Source: Candidatus Manganitrophaceae bacterium (lineage in GTDB: Bacteria; Nitrospirota; Nitrospiria; SBBL01; JAADHI01). From it: a stretch of 33,089 bases of DNA. Positions within the stretch are counted from its first letter, which is position 1, and every line of letters begins with the position of its first letter. Under the pieces are notes generated by a model that worked only from the letters and a program-made list of their open reading frames with translations, was not told the origin of the DNA and searched no databases. The stretch lies in the NCBI GenBank assembly GCA_013151935.1, contig JAADHI010000109.1:1-33089 (forward strand). Direction: 5' to 3'. Made by a program: the position numbers and the translations under genes. Below, piece after piece: positions 9,080 through 17,699 of this stretch.

Positions 9080-9101
9080 ACTACTTCTATCTCCTTCGTC
9101 C

Positions 9102-9707
9102 CTATATCTTTAGGAAGTAAGGCTCAATTTCACGACCTAACTCTTCCACCATGAGCCCTTCCGGTGTTCCAACAGGGTCTGGATCTTGTCTCGTATTAAA
9201 ACTAACAACAATTTGACCATCAACCGGGTCAAGAGAAACGGCTGCACGCCACAAGGTTCGAGGCGCAGGGCCACCGACAACATTCCCTCGCGTGTCATAA
9301 ATACTGCCATGACACGGACATCTAAAAAGGCTTTGATCCTGAAAAAAGTTTGGGGTACAGCCCAAATGTCGACAAATCGCAATCATGACATACAATCCGC
9401 GTTCATTTCGCACAACCCAAATCTGACGCTCTTTTTTTAACTTGGTATCAACACCAATACCATACTCTTCAGGGGTGCCAATCTTAAAAATAGTCGGAGG
9501 TTCATAAAGAACCGAGGGCAGCATGTAACGTGCTGCGCCAACGCCAACCCCCCCCAGGGCTGTGAGTAGTCCTCCCCAGCCCACACCGAGACTCATTAAG
9601 GTAAAAAAACGTCTACGGCTGACATCTTCGTCTTGAGTGTTTCCCTTGTTATCTGCAGGTGCCATGCTCTCGTTGCTCCTAATTGTTACCGTGACAGACA
9701 CATCCAA
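9102..9707 (-). CDS. Rieske [2Fe-2S] iron-sulfur protein
   Basis: [40 protein letters not shown]-term [16 protein letters not shown] Tat-like anchor. Confidence 0.93.
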   Translation of the reverse strand: MDVSVTVTIRSNESMAPADNKGNTQDEDVSRRRFFTLMSLGVGWGGLLTALGGVGVGAARYMLPSVLYEPPTIFKIGTPEEYGIGVDTKLKKERQIWVVRNERGLYVMIAICRHLGCTPNFFQDQSLFRCPCHGSIYDTRGNVVGGPAPRTLWRAAVSLDPVDGQIVVSFNTRQDPDPVGTPEGLMVEELGREIEPYFLKI

Positions 9708-9708
9708 G

Positions 9709-10254
9709 TCATTTTTGCTTCCGACTTCGTTTTTCTTTACGTGTGATGGCCTTCTTTTTTTTCTTCATTTTCTTAACAGCAATATAAAACGCGACAAAGA
9801 CGAGAAAAAAAGACACCGAAGTTAAATAAACCCAGTCCTCTGTTTCTTTTGCATCCGCCCCAAAATCAACAGCATCGCTCCTGGTGCTTACAGCGTCTTC
9901 CGTATCAAAAAAAACTTTTATCTTTTTTTCTACATCTTTATAACGAACGATAATCTCATCACCCAGATTGTCATTATGAAGATGAAACAAGATCTCATAA
10001 TAACCACTCCCGTTCGTATTAACTTTTTTCTTCTCTCCTCCTTTATGTTCTAAATGAACCGTCGCATCTTCTATGGCAACACCGACCCCGTCTCTCACAT
10101 ATCCTGAAACAAGGTAACGGTGGTCTGCCTCATGTGTCGCTAACACTGACTCCGAAAAACCGAACAGAGAGAAGAAGAAGAAAGCGAAGATGAAAATATT
10201 TGTAAGTATTCCCGCCCATAGATCTCTAATTTTAATATCAAGATAAGAAGCCAC
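9709..10254 (-). CDS. TM-anchored protein with carboxypeptidase-regulatory-like beta-sandwich domain
   Basis: N-term signal/TM, YLVSGYVRDGVGVAIEDATVHLEHKGGEKKKVNTNGSGYYEILFHL (CarboxypepD_reg-like), C-term TM and Lys-rich tail. Confidence 0.6.
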   Translation of the reverse strand: MASYLDIKIRDLWAGILTNIFIFAFFFFSLFGFSESVLATHEADHRYLVSGYVRDGVGVAIEDATVHLEHKGGEKKKVNTNGSGYYEILFHLHNDNLGDEIIVRYKDVEKKIKVFFDTEDAVSTRSDAVDFGADAKETEDWVYLTSVSFFLVFVAFYIAVKKMKKKKKAITRKEKRSRKQK

Positions 10255-10257
10255 TGC

Positions 10258-11832
10258 TTAAGCACTGGACTTTTTATGATTTTTTCTCAAAATTCTAACA
10301 AGAATAAACTCTAATCCAAACACTAGAACGATCACAACGGGAGGATAATAGTAAACGCTCTTATCCTCTTCCGGTTCCATGAAAACGAAATACCATGGCG
10401 TGATCGATCTTTGTGAACCCGTCTCACCATTTGTGCCGTCCATGGCAAAAAAAGCAATCGGATAAAAAACACCCTTTTCAAATTGAATATCTTTTTCTTT
10501 ATCTGAAGTTTGCAAAGGCCGTTTGATGACCACACGATATTGTCCGTTCTTGTATATGCCTTTAGCAAAAATATCGGACTCGCCTTGCTCCACTTCACTA
10601 TTGTTCCAAATACCGTAGGCATTCGTCTCGAAAGAACGATTGTCTTCGGAGGTCCAGTTCCATAAATTCACGCCTAATTTCTCATCTCCCATGATGAAAT
10701 AGGGTTTTTTCACACCACCGGGTTGCAACTTTTCAGGAAATTGTATGGCGACCTGATCTGTAAATGTTTTTTTTGCTGCACTAGGCTTGCTCGCCTTGCT
10801 CTTACTTCGATCATCCCAAACCAGGAGGAAGGCAATTTCTGTTTCGTTAAAAATAGACTTGACCGTGATATCAGTCACGGAGGGAGTAAACAACCTCTTT
10901 TTAAAAGAAATTTGCCCCATCATCGGAAACCAGGCGGATGCTCCTTCCGCCCAGATGGGGTCATCTGGATCAAGTGGAATGGAACCTTCTATAGGACGTG
11001 CCTTAATCAACGAGCCTCTATCGGGTTTCTTTTCAGGGGAGAGGGATCGAATATAGTTCGCTAAATCCCAACTTTTTTCATTATCTAACTTTTCCGCAAA
11101 AGAGGGCATAGGCGTCCCGTTAATACCGGTGTTGACCCGCATATAAATGTCTTCTGCCTTGCCACCCCCTCTAAAAAGCCAGTTTTTGTTTAGGTTTCTT
11201 GGATAAACAGAATCTCCCCTGTGGTTTTTTAGAACAGAGGCAGTCGGTCCGTCTCCTCGACCTTCATTACCATGACAAAGGGTGCAACCCAGCGCCGTAA
11301 ATTGTTTTTTTCCTCTCTCCAGACTTTCCGGACTTGTCGGAACCACCGTCCCCACAGTAACAACAGGAGGTGAAGCCTCTTCTTTTTCCCACTTATCGGT
11401 AAAGGTTTTAATATATTTAATCACCTGCTTTGTCTTTTTCTTGGAAAGAATATCCGCCCAGGCAGGCATCCCGGTTCCGGGAAGACCAAGCGTAATCGCC
11501 TTAAAAAGGTCATCATCTGTAGGGAGCGTTCCCCGTGGGGTCGTCCGGTACTTATACTCCGCTTTTTTAAAACTTCTTGGTTTTGGCTGGAAGCGATCTG
11601 CTGCGGGTCCGTCTCCATCGCCTTCTATGCCATGACAGGAGATACACAGTTTTTCATAAATCATTTTTCCGGCAGCAAGATCATCCGTCAGAGGTTCATC
11701 TTTCTCAGCCGTCCCAGCCGTTTGCTCTTCATCAGCCAAAAGCAAAGGAGCCCAGCCGAATAAAAGCACCAACATTAAGAACAGAAAGGGAAAAACTCTT
11801 ACCCACCTTTTAATTAACAGACTATTCAGCAT
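10258..11832 (-). CDS. Diheme cytochrome c with C-terminal ethylbenzene-dehydrogenase-like (EB_dh) heme-binding domain and TM anchor
   Basis: CISCHG and CTLCHG; then DDPIWAEGASAWFPMMGQ...ETEIAFLLVWDDRSKSK...DQVAIQFPEK...YFIMGDEKLGVNLWNWTSED... resembling EB_dh/NxrC-type gamma subunits; C-term TM. Confidence 0.75.
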   Translation of the reverse strand: MLNSLLIKRWVRVFPFLFLMLVLLFGWAPLLLADEEQTAGTAEKDEPLTDDLAAGKMIYEKLCISCHGIEGDGDGPAADRFQPKPRSFKKAEYKYRTTPRGTLPTDDDLFKAITLGLPGTGMPAWADILSKKKTKQVIKYIKTFTDKWEKEEASPPVVTVGTVVPTSPESLERGKKQFTALGCTLCHGNEGRGDGPTASVLKNHRGDSVYPRNLNKNWLFRGGGKAEDIYMRVNTGINGTPMPSFAEKLDNEKSWDLANYIRSLSPEKKPDRGSLIKARPIEGSIPLDPDDPIWAEGASAWFPMMGQISFKKRLFTPSVTDITVKSIFNETEIAFLLVWDDRSKSKASKPSAAKKTFTDQVAIQFPEKLQPGGVKKPYFIMGDEKLGVNLWNWTSEDNRSFETNAYGIWNNSEVEQGESDIFAKGIYKNGQYRVVIKRPLQTSDKEKDIQFEKGVFYPIAFFAMDGTNGETGSQRSITPWYFVFMEPEEDKSVYYYPPVVIVLVFGLEFILVRILRKNHKKSSA

Positions 11833-12568
11833 CTAATTCCCAAGTCCTTGGCTTCCATCCGGTATAGTCATACAGAAACATAACGGCTTTCCATCGCTCT
11901 TCTTCGGACAAGATCAATTCCCATCTGGGCATCGCAGAATCCCATGGCGTGGCCTCGTCAGGAAGCCCGATGCCGCCCGTCGTGACCCGCCAGAAGACAA
12001 AAGATTCCTGAAGCATTGAGATGGTTGTCGAATCTGCAAAATTAGCAGGCTTGACGTTCAAAGCCTCCGCAAATAAACCCTTTCCATCCAGCTTATCACC
12101 ATGACAAAAAACGCAGTTTCGATAATAAATGTCTCTTCCTTCCTGAAGATATGTTTCACGATTTTCTTCATCATCTCCGTAAGGATTTACAAAACCAGCA
12201 GCCGATGCCGGTGGGGCAGGATGGATAACACGCGGCGGAAAAGGCGGTTCAAAATTCGGCTGAACGGTCTTGTAGGTACGAAAACCCATGAACAGAGGAA
12301 TCATAACAAAAACAGCAATCCGGCTCATCTTCCGAAAGGAATTATCAGCCTCATCTCCACGAATAAACGTCACAATGGGGAGAAAAAATTGCTGGTAGTC
12401 ATCTTCAAAAATGGAAACATAGATCAGAGTAGAGATCGTGACCAGAATCATGTACATCGCAAGCACACTATAAGGCAGTGGACTCGTGAAAAGGGGAAAG
12501 CCAAACCGTAGAAAAAGGAAGAAACCCAGTACACATGCGACCGCCTTGGCGATGAGAGGAATTTTCAC
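11822..12568 (-). CDS. Membrane-bound monoheme cytochrome c (three N-terminal TMs); likely GTG start at 12568
   Basis: CVFCHGDKLDGKG; ORF-track start at 12631 would overlap the upstream gene by ~60 nt, whereas GTG 12566-12568 directly follows its TAA stop: (V)KIPLIAKAVACVLGFFLFLRFGF... Confidence 0.78.
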   Translation of the reverse strand: MKIPLIAKAVACVLGFFLFLRFGFPLFTSPLPYSVLAMYMILVTISTLIYVSIFEDDYQQFFLPIVTFIRGDEADNSFRKMSRIAVFVMIPLFMGFRTYKTVQPNFEPPFPPRVIHPAPPASAAGFVNPYGDDEENRETYLQEGRDIYYRNCVFCHGDKLDGKGLFAEALNVKPANFADSTTISMLQESFVFWRVTTGGIGLPDEATPWDSAMPRWELILSEEERWKAVMFLYDYTGWKPRTWELDAE

Positions 12569-12569
12569 G

Positions 12570-13418
12570 TTAAACACCCCCTGCTTCGGTATCACCGTCT
12601 TCGGCATCACCTTCTTCTTGCAAAACTTCATTTTGCAGAGAGGCCTCTTTCAGTGTGCTGACGTATAGCGAAATAGCAAGCGCATCCGCTTCATTTAAGT
12701 CCAGGTTGGGCATCCTCGTTTTGGGCACAAATGATTGTGGATTCATAATCCAACGAAAAATAAATTGCGGCTGAAGCATGAAGCCAGCCGCTGACAAATT
12801 CGGCCCCAGAGTCCCTCCTTCTCCATTGACCCTGTGGCAGGCATTACAGCCCACTTCGGCGTAGATTTCTTCTCCTACAGCAACCTGCTCATCAAAAGCT
12901 TCTTCATCCGGGGCCAGGGATTCCAGCAGTTCATCAAACTTTTTCTCTCGCACCATGGGATACCGAACGCGCTTTGTATTAAACAGGGCTTCTTTAGAAT
13001 CAGGTTTTGTAAAAACAATCTCATTCTCTTCATTTGGGTGAAGCGTACGAACATAGGCGACCAGAGACCAGAGTTCTTCTTCAGAAAAAACCTTTCCCCA
13101 GACCGGCATCCCTCCAGAGAGATCGACACCGTAACCACCCAGCTGCAGTACCTCAAAGATTTCATCGTTTGACAGCTTAGCCATATAATCTTCGTCGCCA
13201 TCGGTCAGATCCCTTGGCACAGGATCCATGTTCTTTGCATTGTACCCCGATCCATTTCCAGTGTCTCCATGACAGGGAGCACAGTAACGACTGTAGGCCT
13301 TGTGGCCTTTGGCGACATATTTGTCCTCACAGCCCACGGCAACAAGCATGAATGCCATCAAGAACGGAACAACAAACAACTTCCCTTTTCGTTTCATCAA
13401 CACCAATCTACCTATCAC
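12570..13418 (-). CDS. Diheme cytochrome c lipoprotein
   Basis: Lipobox-like MLVAVGC; CAPCH and CNACH. Confidence 0.85.
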   Translation of the reverse strand: MIGRLVLMKRKGKLFVVPFLMAFMLVAVGCEDKYVAKGHKAYSRYCAPCHGDTGNGSGYNAKNMDPVPRDLTDGDEDYMAKLSNDEIFEVLQLGGYGVDLSGGMPVWGKVFSEEELWSLVAYVRTLHPNEENEIVFTKPDSKEALFNTKRVRYPMVREKKFDELLESLAPDEEAFDEQVAVGEEIYAEVGCNACHRVNGEGGTLGPNLSAAGFMLQPQFIFRWIMNPQSFVPKTRMPNLDLNEADALAISLYVSTLKEASLQNEVLQEEGDAEDGDTEAGGV

Positions 13419-15903
13419 CTGCTTTTTCAGCCATCCTGACGTGATTCTTTTCCTTGAAGGATTCCCATTGCATCATCGCACGTTCTTCAAGGGCTTCCTC
13501 AGACTCTTCTTCAATTAACTCAGCCGGTTTAAGTTCCGGAATCACTTCTAACAACTCTGGAGTCAATTCCGACTCTCCGGGTTTCGGGGCCAACTCCTCC
13601 GGCATCACCGTCACTTTTCCGCCGTTGCTTTGAACGAATGCAACCACGGCAAGCATCTCCTGCTCTGAAAGTCCGATAGGCGCTTTGTTGATGGCAGGCA
13701 TTTGGGCCGAATACTCAACCGGTTTTACAGTATCGAAATCCAGCTTAATATAAGCCGCAGGTTCTATCATCGCTTCATAGATGAATTCACGTGTCAAGCG
13801 CGCTCCCACTCCAGAGAGATTTGGACAGCGTCCATGCCCCTCTCCAATGGCGTGGCACAAGGCACACTGGCCTTTGGAAAAGAAAATCTCCTGTCCAATC
13901 TGAACAACATCAGCTGACGTCTTAATCTTCGTCAGATCCAAGGCTTTCTTTTCCGGGGGTAGGCCAACCTTTTGCGGGACCTGATATCCCACATAGGCGA
14001 AGGCAAATAAAAACACGCCGACGACAGCAACAATCTTCAGAATAACGAAACGGGGTCCCTTGTTATCCGTAGTAACCTCTTGCCGGTGTTCCCCGAAAAG
14101 ATCAACAAGGTACATGAAGACAGAAGGAAGAAAGAAATAGCGTGTGGAAAAACGATTGTGGCGTATCGTGTGTGAAGTCCAAAAAACAACGCCCAACAAA
14201 GTAACGAAGATGATGGTATTCACTACAAAGAGAAAAGAAGCAACGCCCAGGGTCGGAGTATAGCCGTAAGCGGAGGTATCCTCCAGCACACCATAGATAT
14301 GCCAGTGTACACGCGATGCGGAACGGGCATACCCCATCAGGGACATGGTTAAAACGACGAAGACCGCATTGATGACCAATGCGTATTGAGAGCGTTTCGG
14401 CATGACGCCCCACTTCATCTCATGCGTCAGTTTTGCCGATTTGAGAGAAAGGGCCGTCAGGGGTGTGATCGTGGCCAGCACAAAGATAACGGCAAGCACC
14501 TGGGCGACGGAAAGCACATTCACTCGATAGACCGACGGCACAAAATAGCCATAAATGCCCAGCCAGATAATGACAACAACTGCCGCAGTGATTAAGAGGA
14601 CTGTGAATATATTGGCAGCCTTCCCCCACTTTACAGTGATGACTTTGTCTGCTCGCCAATACAGAATGAAACAGATGAAAGTCGTAATAATCATCAGGTT
14701 TACAACGGTTAACTTGGCCGACATGACCCCGAAAACTCCGACAAGGGGATGGTGAGCTCCCCCCATTGCCAGGGTTTCTGAAACACTCGCAACAATGGTT
14801 TTAGGGGTCAGCCACACAGAGAAAGAACCAACCAGAACCACCATCATAAGCAGAATTGGCACCTTGTACTTTTTTGCAGAGTGGGTTCGATAGGCGATGC
14901 CCTGCCAGAAATAGTAGTTTGACCCGACAAAGAGGACTCCAATGAGCACCGCTTGGAGGATAAACAACCAGGAAAGGATCCCTCCCATGAGGGTAATGCC
15001 CATCTGCTGGTTATATTCGTAAACTTCCCGCATCAGCCAATAACCGGCAAAAGGCATGGGGAGCAAGCCGAACACACCGATAAAGTTCCCGGTATAACCC
15101 ATCCAGTCGTAATGCTCCCGCTCTTCCTGTGTCTTCGCCCCTAAATAGGCAACTCCGGCATAAGCCCCGCAGATATAGCCTCCCAGGACAATATTTCCGA
15201 CGATCCGGTGGATATTCACCGGCCACCATGTCGGGTTGTTAATCGCCGTCCAAGCCCTCTCCCATGGCCCTAATTCCGGATTCAAGACCACCGGGCTGGC
15301 TTGAAAGGAGAGGAAGCCACTCGGCAAACACATGATGACAAAGCCGAAGATATTGAGCATCATCCCCCAGAAGAGATGCAGCGCTTTACGGTTTTGCCAT
15401 TTTTCCCACTTGGACCAGTAATAGTAAATGGAGGCCGTCTCCCCCAGGAAAAGGACAAGGTACACATAGTAGGCCGGCTTAAAAATACCCGCCATGACAC
15501 TCATCAATTCAGGGTAGAAAACGAGCAAGGCAAAAAGAAAAAGAATTCCGAGTGTGGCCGTCGTCGCGAAACAGGCGACAATCAGGTCTGTAAATTCCTT
15601 GGCCAGACGATCATATCTTTTCTCTCCTGTCGTAATGCCGATCACCTCGACAATGACGACAAATATGGGCACCCCCAATACAAAGGCGCCAAACAAGATA
15701 TGGGTCTGAGATAAAATCCAGATCAGATTACGGCTGCCAATCCAAGGAATATCTCGGTAACTTACAGCAGAACCGGTTTCGGCAAAGGCAGCACCCGAAG
15801 GCAGTAAGCATAGCGCCATAAGGGAAAAAACGGCCCAGAAAACGGGTTGTTTGATCACTTTAATTAAATGTATGATACGCCCCCCTTCATCATTTTCTAT
15901 CAA
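13408..15903 (-). CDS. Cytochrome bd-like oxidase subunit I superfamily protein (expanded TM region) fused to C-terminal monoheme cytochrome c
   Basis: N-term CydA-like core (LIWILSQTHILFGAFVLGVPIFVVIVEVIG...CLPSGFLSFQASPVVLNP...NPTWWPVNIHRIVGNIVLGGYICGAYAGVAYL), many TMs, C-term QCALCHAIGEGHGRCPNLSGVG; no canonical GRQPW Q-loop motif seen. Confidence 0.85.
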   Translation of the reverse strand: MIENDEGGRIIHLIKVIKQPVFWAVFSLMALCLLPSGAAFAETGSAVSYRDIPWIGSRNLIWILSQTHILFGAFVLGVPIFVVIVEVIGITTGEKRYDRLAKEFTDLIVACFATTATLGILFLFALLVFYPELMSVMAGIFKPAYYVYLVLFLGETASIYYYWSKWEKWQNRKALHLFWGMMLNIFGFVIMCLPSGFLSFQASPVVLNPELGPWERAWTAINNPTWWPVNIHRIVGNIVLGGYICGAYAGVAYLGAKTQEEREHYDWMGYTGNFIGVFGLLPMPFAGYWLMREVYEYNQQMGITLMGGILSWLFILQAVLIGVLFVGSNYYFWQGIAYRTHSAKKYKVPILLMMVVLVGSFSVWLTPKTIVASVSETLAMGGAHHPLVGVFGVMSAKLTVVNLMIITTFICFILYWRADKVITVKWGKAANIFTVLLITAAVVVIIWLGIYGYFVPSVYRVNVLSVAQVLAVIFVLATITPLTALSLKSAKLTHEMKWGVMPKRSQYALVINAVFVVLTMSLMGYARSASRVHWHIYGVLEDTSAYGYTPTLGVASFLFVVNTIIFVTLLGVVFWTSHTIRHNRFSTRYFFLPSVFMYLVDLFGEHRQEVTTDNKGPRFVILKIVAVVGVFLFAFAYVGYQVPQKVGLPPEKKALDLTKIKTSADVVQIGQEIFFSKGQCALCHAIGEGHGRCPNLSGVGARLTREFIYEAMIEPAAYIKLDFDTVKPVEYSAQMPAINKAPIGLSEQEMLAVVAFVQSNGGKVTVMPEELAPKPGESELTPELLEVIPELKPAELIEEESEEALEERAMMQWESFKEKNHVRMAEKAGDR

Positions 15904-15913
15904 CTGATAGTTC

Positions 15914-17449
15914 TCATGTCACATGTCTCAAGAATGCGAGGCGCTTGACCAACCACATAAAGACGAGACTACCCTTTCGATAGATATAGTCCGTATCCAG
16001 GCTGATATAATTTTCCGGCGTCAATTTTTTCAGGAAAAGCATAAAGACCAAGAGCGTAAAGCCCATGTACTGAAAGGCTTTGACCAGATGTCCGGCAGTG
16101 TAAGGCTGATAGTCCATGGGATGCGGGAACATTCCGTAGAGCAAGCCCGGAAAAAGGCCAAAAAAGATACAAATAGACGCAAGGATTCGCATCCCCCACA
16201 ACATATTTGCTGGCGGATCCGTCACGACAATCTTCCGATCCTTAGCCCGATCTTCCCCGAGAAAAACCATATAGATCAGCTTGAGCGGATGGAGCCAGGT
16301 ACCGCAGGCACCAAAGACGAGCATCAAGATGACCCAGCCCTGACCGATTTCAGCCGCCGCAGAAACAACAATCGACTTACTCACAAAGCCTACAAGCGGC
16401 GGCACCCCCGCAATGGCGAAGCCCCCAATCACAAATAGAACAAAGGTCCAGGGCATACTTTTATACAGGGCACCCAACTCGGATTGCTTTCGACCTCCCG
16501 TCATGTGAGTGACTGAGCTGATGCCCATCATGAGCAGGGCCTTATAAATAATATTCGTGAAGGCAAGCGCAACCGCGCCGTTAATCCCCAGCGCCGTCCC
16601 GATACCAATTCCGGTGACCATATAGCCATTTTGACTGATCAGGTGGTAACACCATACCCGCTGGCAATTATTTTCGTTGACCGCATACATGACACCATAC
16701 ACAGCCATAATCGCCCCCAAGACAATCAGGATCGGTGTTCCGGGAAAACCCCGGATCAAGGCATAAATGGCAGTCTTCGTTGTAAAGACACTCAAGAAAA
16801 TCACCCCGGTCAGGGTGGCCTCAGGATAGGCATCTGCCAACCAGGCATGAAGCGGCGGAACGGCCGCATTGATCAGGAAGCCCATCAGTATGAGCGTCGG
16901 CCCCAGGCCCATTTCCGGCATGGCATCAAAAGCGATGCCGCCACCACTCCCGACATGAATCACGATGCCGCCAAAGAGAAGCAGACCCCCGGTAATATGA
17001 ACCAGGAGATAACGCATCCCCGCAGCATTTGAACCCTTTTCCCCTCTCAACCAAATCAAAAACACAGACGAGAAGGAAGCAATCTCCCAGAACAGAAAAA
17101 AGGAAAAGAAATCTCCCGCAAAAATGGCACCTACGGCACTACCCACATAGATCAAGGCGGAAATATGCTCGCGACAATCCTTGACATGCAGGGCAAAGAC
17201 CAGGCTTGCAAAGGCACTCACCATAAAGACAGCCCCAAACCCAAGGCTCAACTTATCAACGCGACCGAAAACCAGCTCCTGTCCGGCAAAAGAAACGACA
17301 CCATGAATGCCCTGCGAAGCGGAGAGCATTGCAAGCAAAGCCATCACTGGGATAGACAGCAATAGAGCAGAGCGGGCTTTTCCTTTCAGAAAAGGTAGAA
17401 TCGCAGCGCCCAGATAGAAGAACAGGGAGGGTTGTACCCACTCAATCAT
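15914..17449 (-). CDS. Proton-conducting membrane transporter subunit (NuoL/M/N - MrpD family)
   Basis: FFSFFLFWEIASFSSVFLIWLRGEKGSNAAGMRYLLVHITGG...LINAAVPPLHAWLADAYPEATLTGVIFLSVFTTKTAIYAL; conserved Glu/Lys antiporter pattern. Confidence 0.88.
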   Translation of the reverse strand: MIEWVQPSLFFYLGAAILPFLKGKARSALLLSIPVMALLAMLSASQGIHGVVSFAGQELVFGRVDKLSLGFGAVFMVSAFASLVFALHVKDCREHISALIYVGSAVGAIFAGDFFSFFLFWEIASFSSVFLIWLRGEKGSNAAGMRYLLVHITGGLLLFGGIVIHVGSGGGIAFDAMPEMGLGPTLILMGFLINAAVPPLHAWLADAYPEATLTGVIFLSVFTTKTAIYALIRGFPGTPILIVLGAIMAVYGVMYAVNENNCQRVWCYHLISQNGYMVTGIGIGTALGINGAVALAFTNIIYKALLMMGISSVTHMTGGRKQSELGALYKSMPWTFVLFVIGGFAIAGVPPLVGFVSKSIVVSAAAEIGQGWVILMLVFGACGTWLHPLKLIYMVFLGEDRAKDRKIVVTDPPANMLWGMRILASICIFFGLFPGLLYGMFPHPMDYQPYTAGHLVKAFQYMGFTLLVFMLFLKKLTPENYISLDTDYIYRKGSLVFMWLVKRLAFLRHVT

Positions 17450-17699
17450 AATAATCCTCTGATTTCATCAGCCAGGCATGCCCGATGGCCTTCGAGAGAA
17501 GGATCATCACGACCGTCGAAATAAATCCATAAAAAGACCACCACCCCGGGATTTTGTCCCATATAAAGTTCACAGCGTCATGAGGGACAAAGAAATCACT
17601 GATCACGACAAGACCAAGAAAGACATAAAAACCTTTTTTTGCCTTCTTGCAAAAAACCTCATCTTCCCCGTATTTTCTAAGAAAATCGCCTAGATTCAT
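17442..17699 (-). CDS. Small membrane protein (85 aa) between the two MrpD-like genes
   Basis: Overlaps both neighbours by 4-8 nt; two hydrophobic segments (GFYVFLGLVVISDFFV; WWSFYGFISTVVMILLSKAI). Confidence 0.75.
   Translation of the reverse strand: MNLGDFLRKYGEDEVFCKKAKKGFYVFLGLVVISDFFVPHDAVNFIWDKIPGWWSFYGFISTVVMILLSKAIGHAWLMKSEDYYD

Noticed and set aside
15923-17032. Long plus-strand ORFs (171 aa, 133 aa) opposite the MrpD-like gene
   Set aside because: Antisense to a clear membrane-protein CDS; composition (rich in H, Q, K, D) is typical of shadow ORFs.
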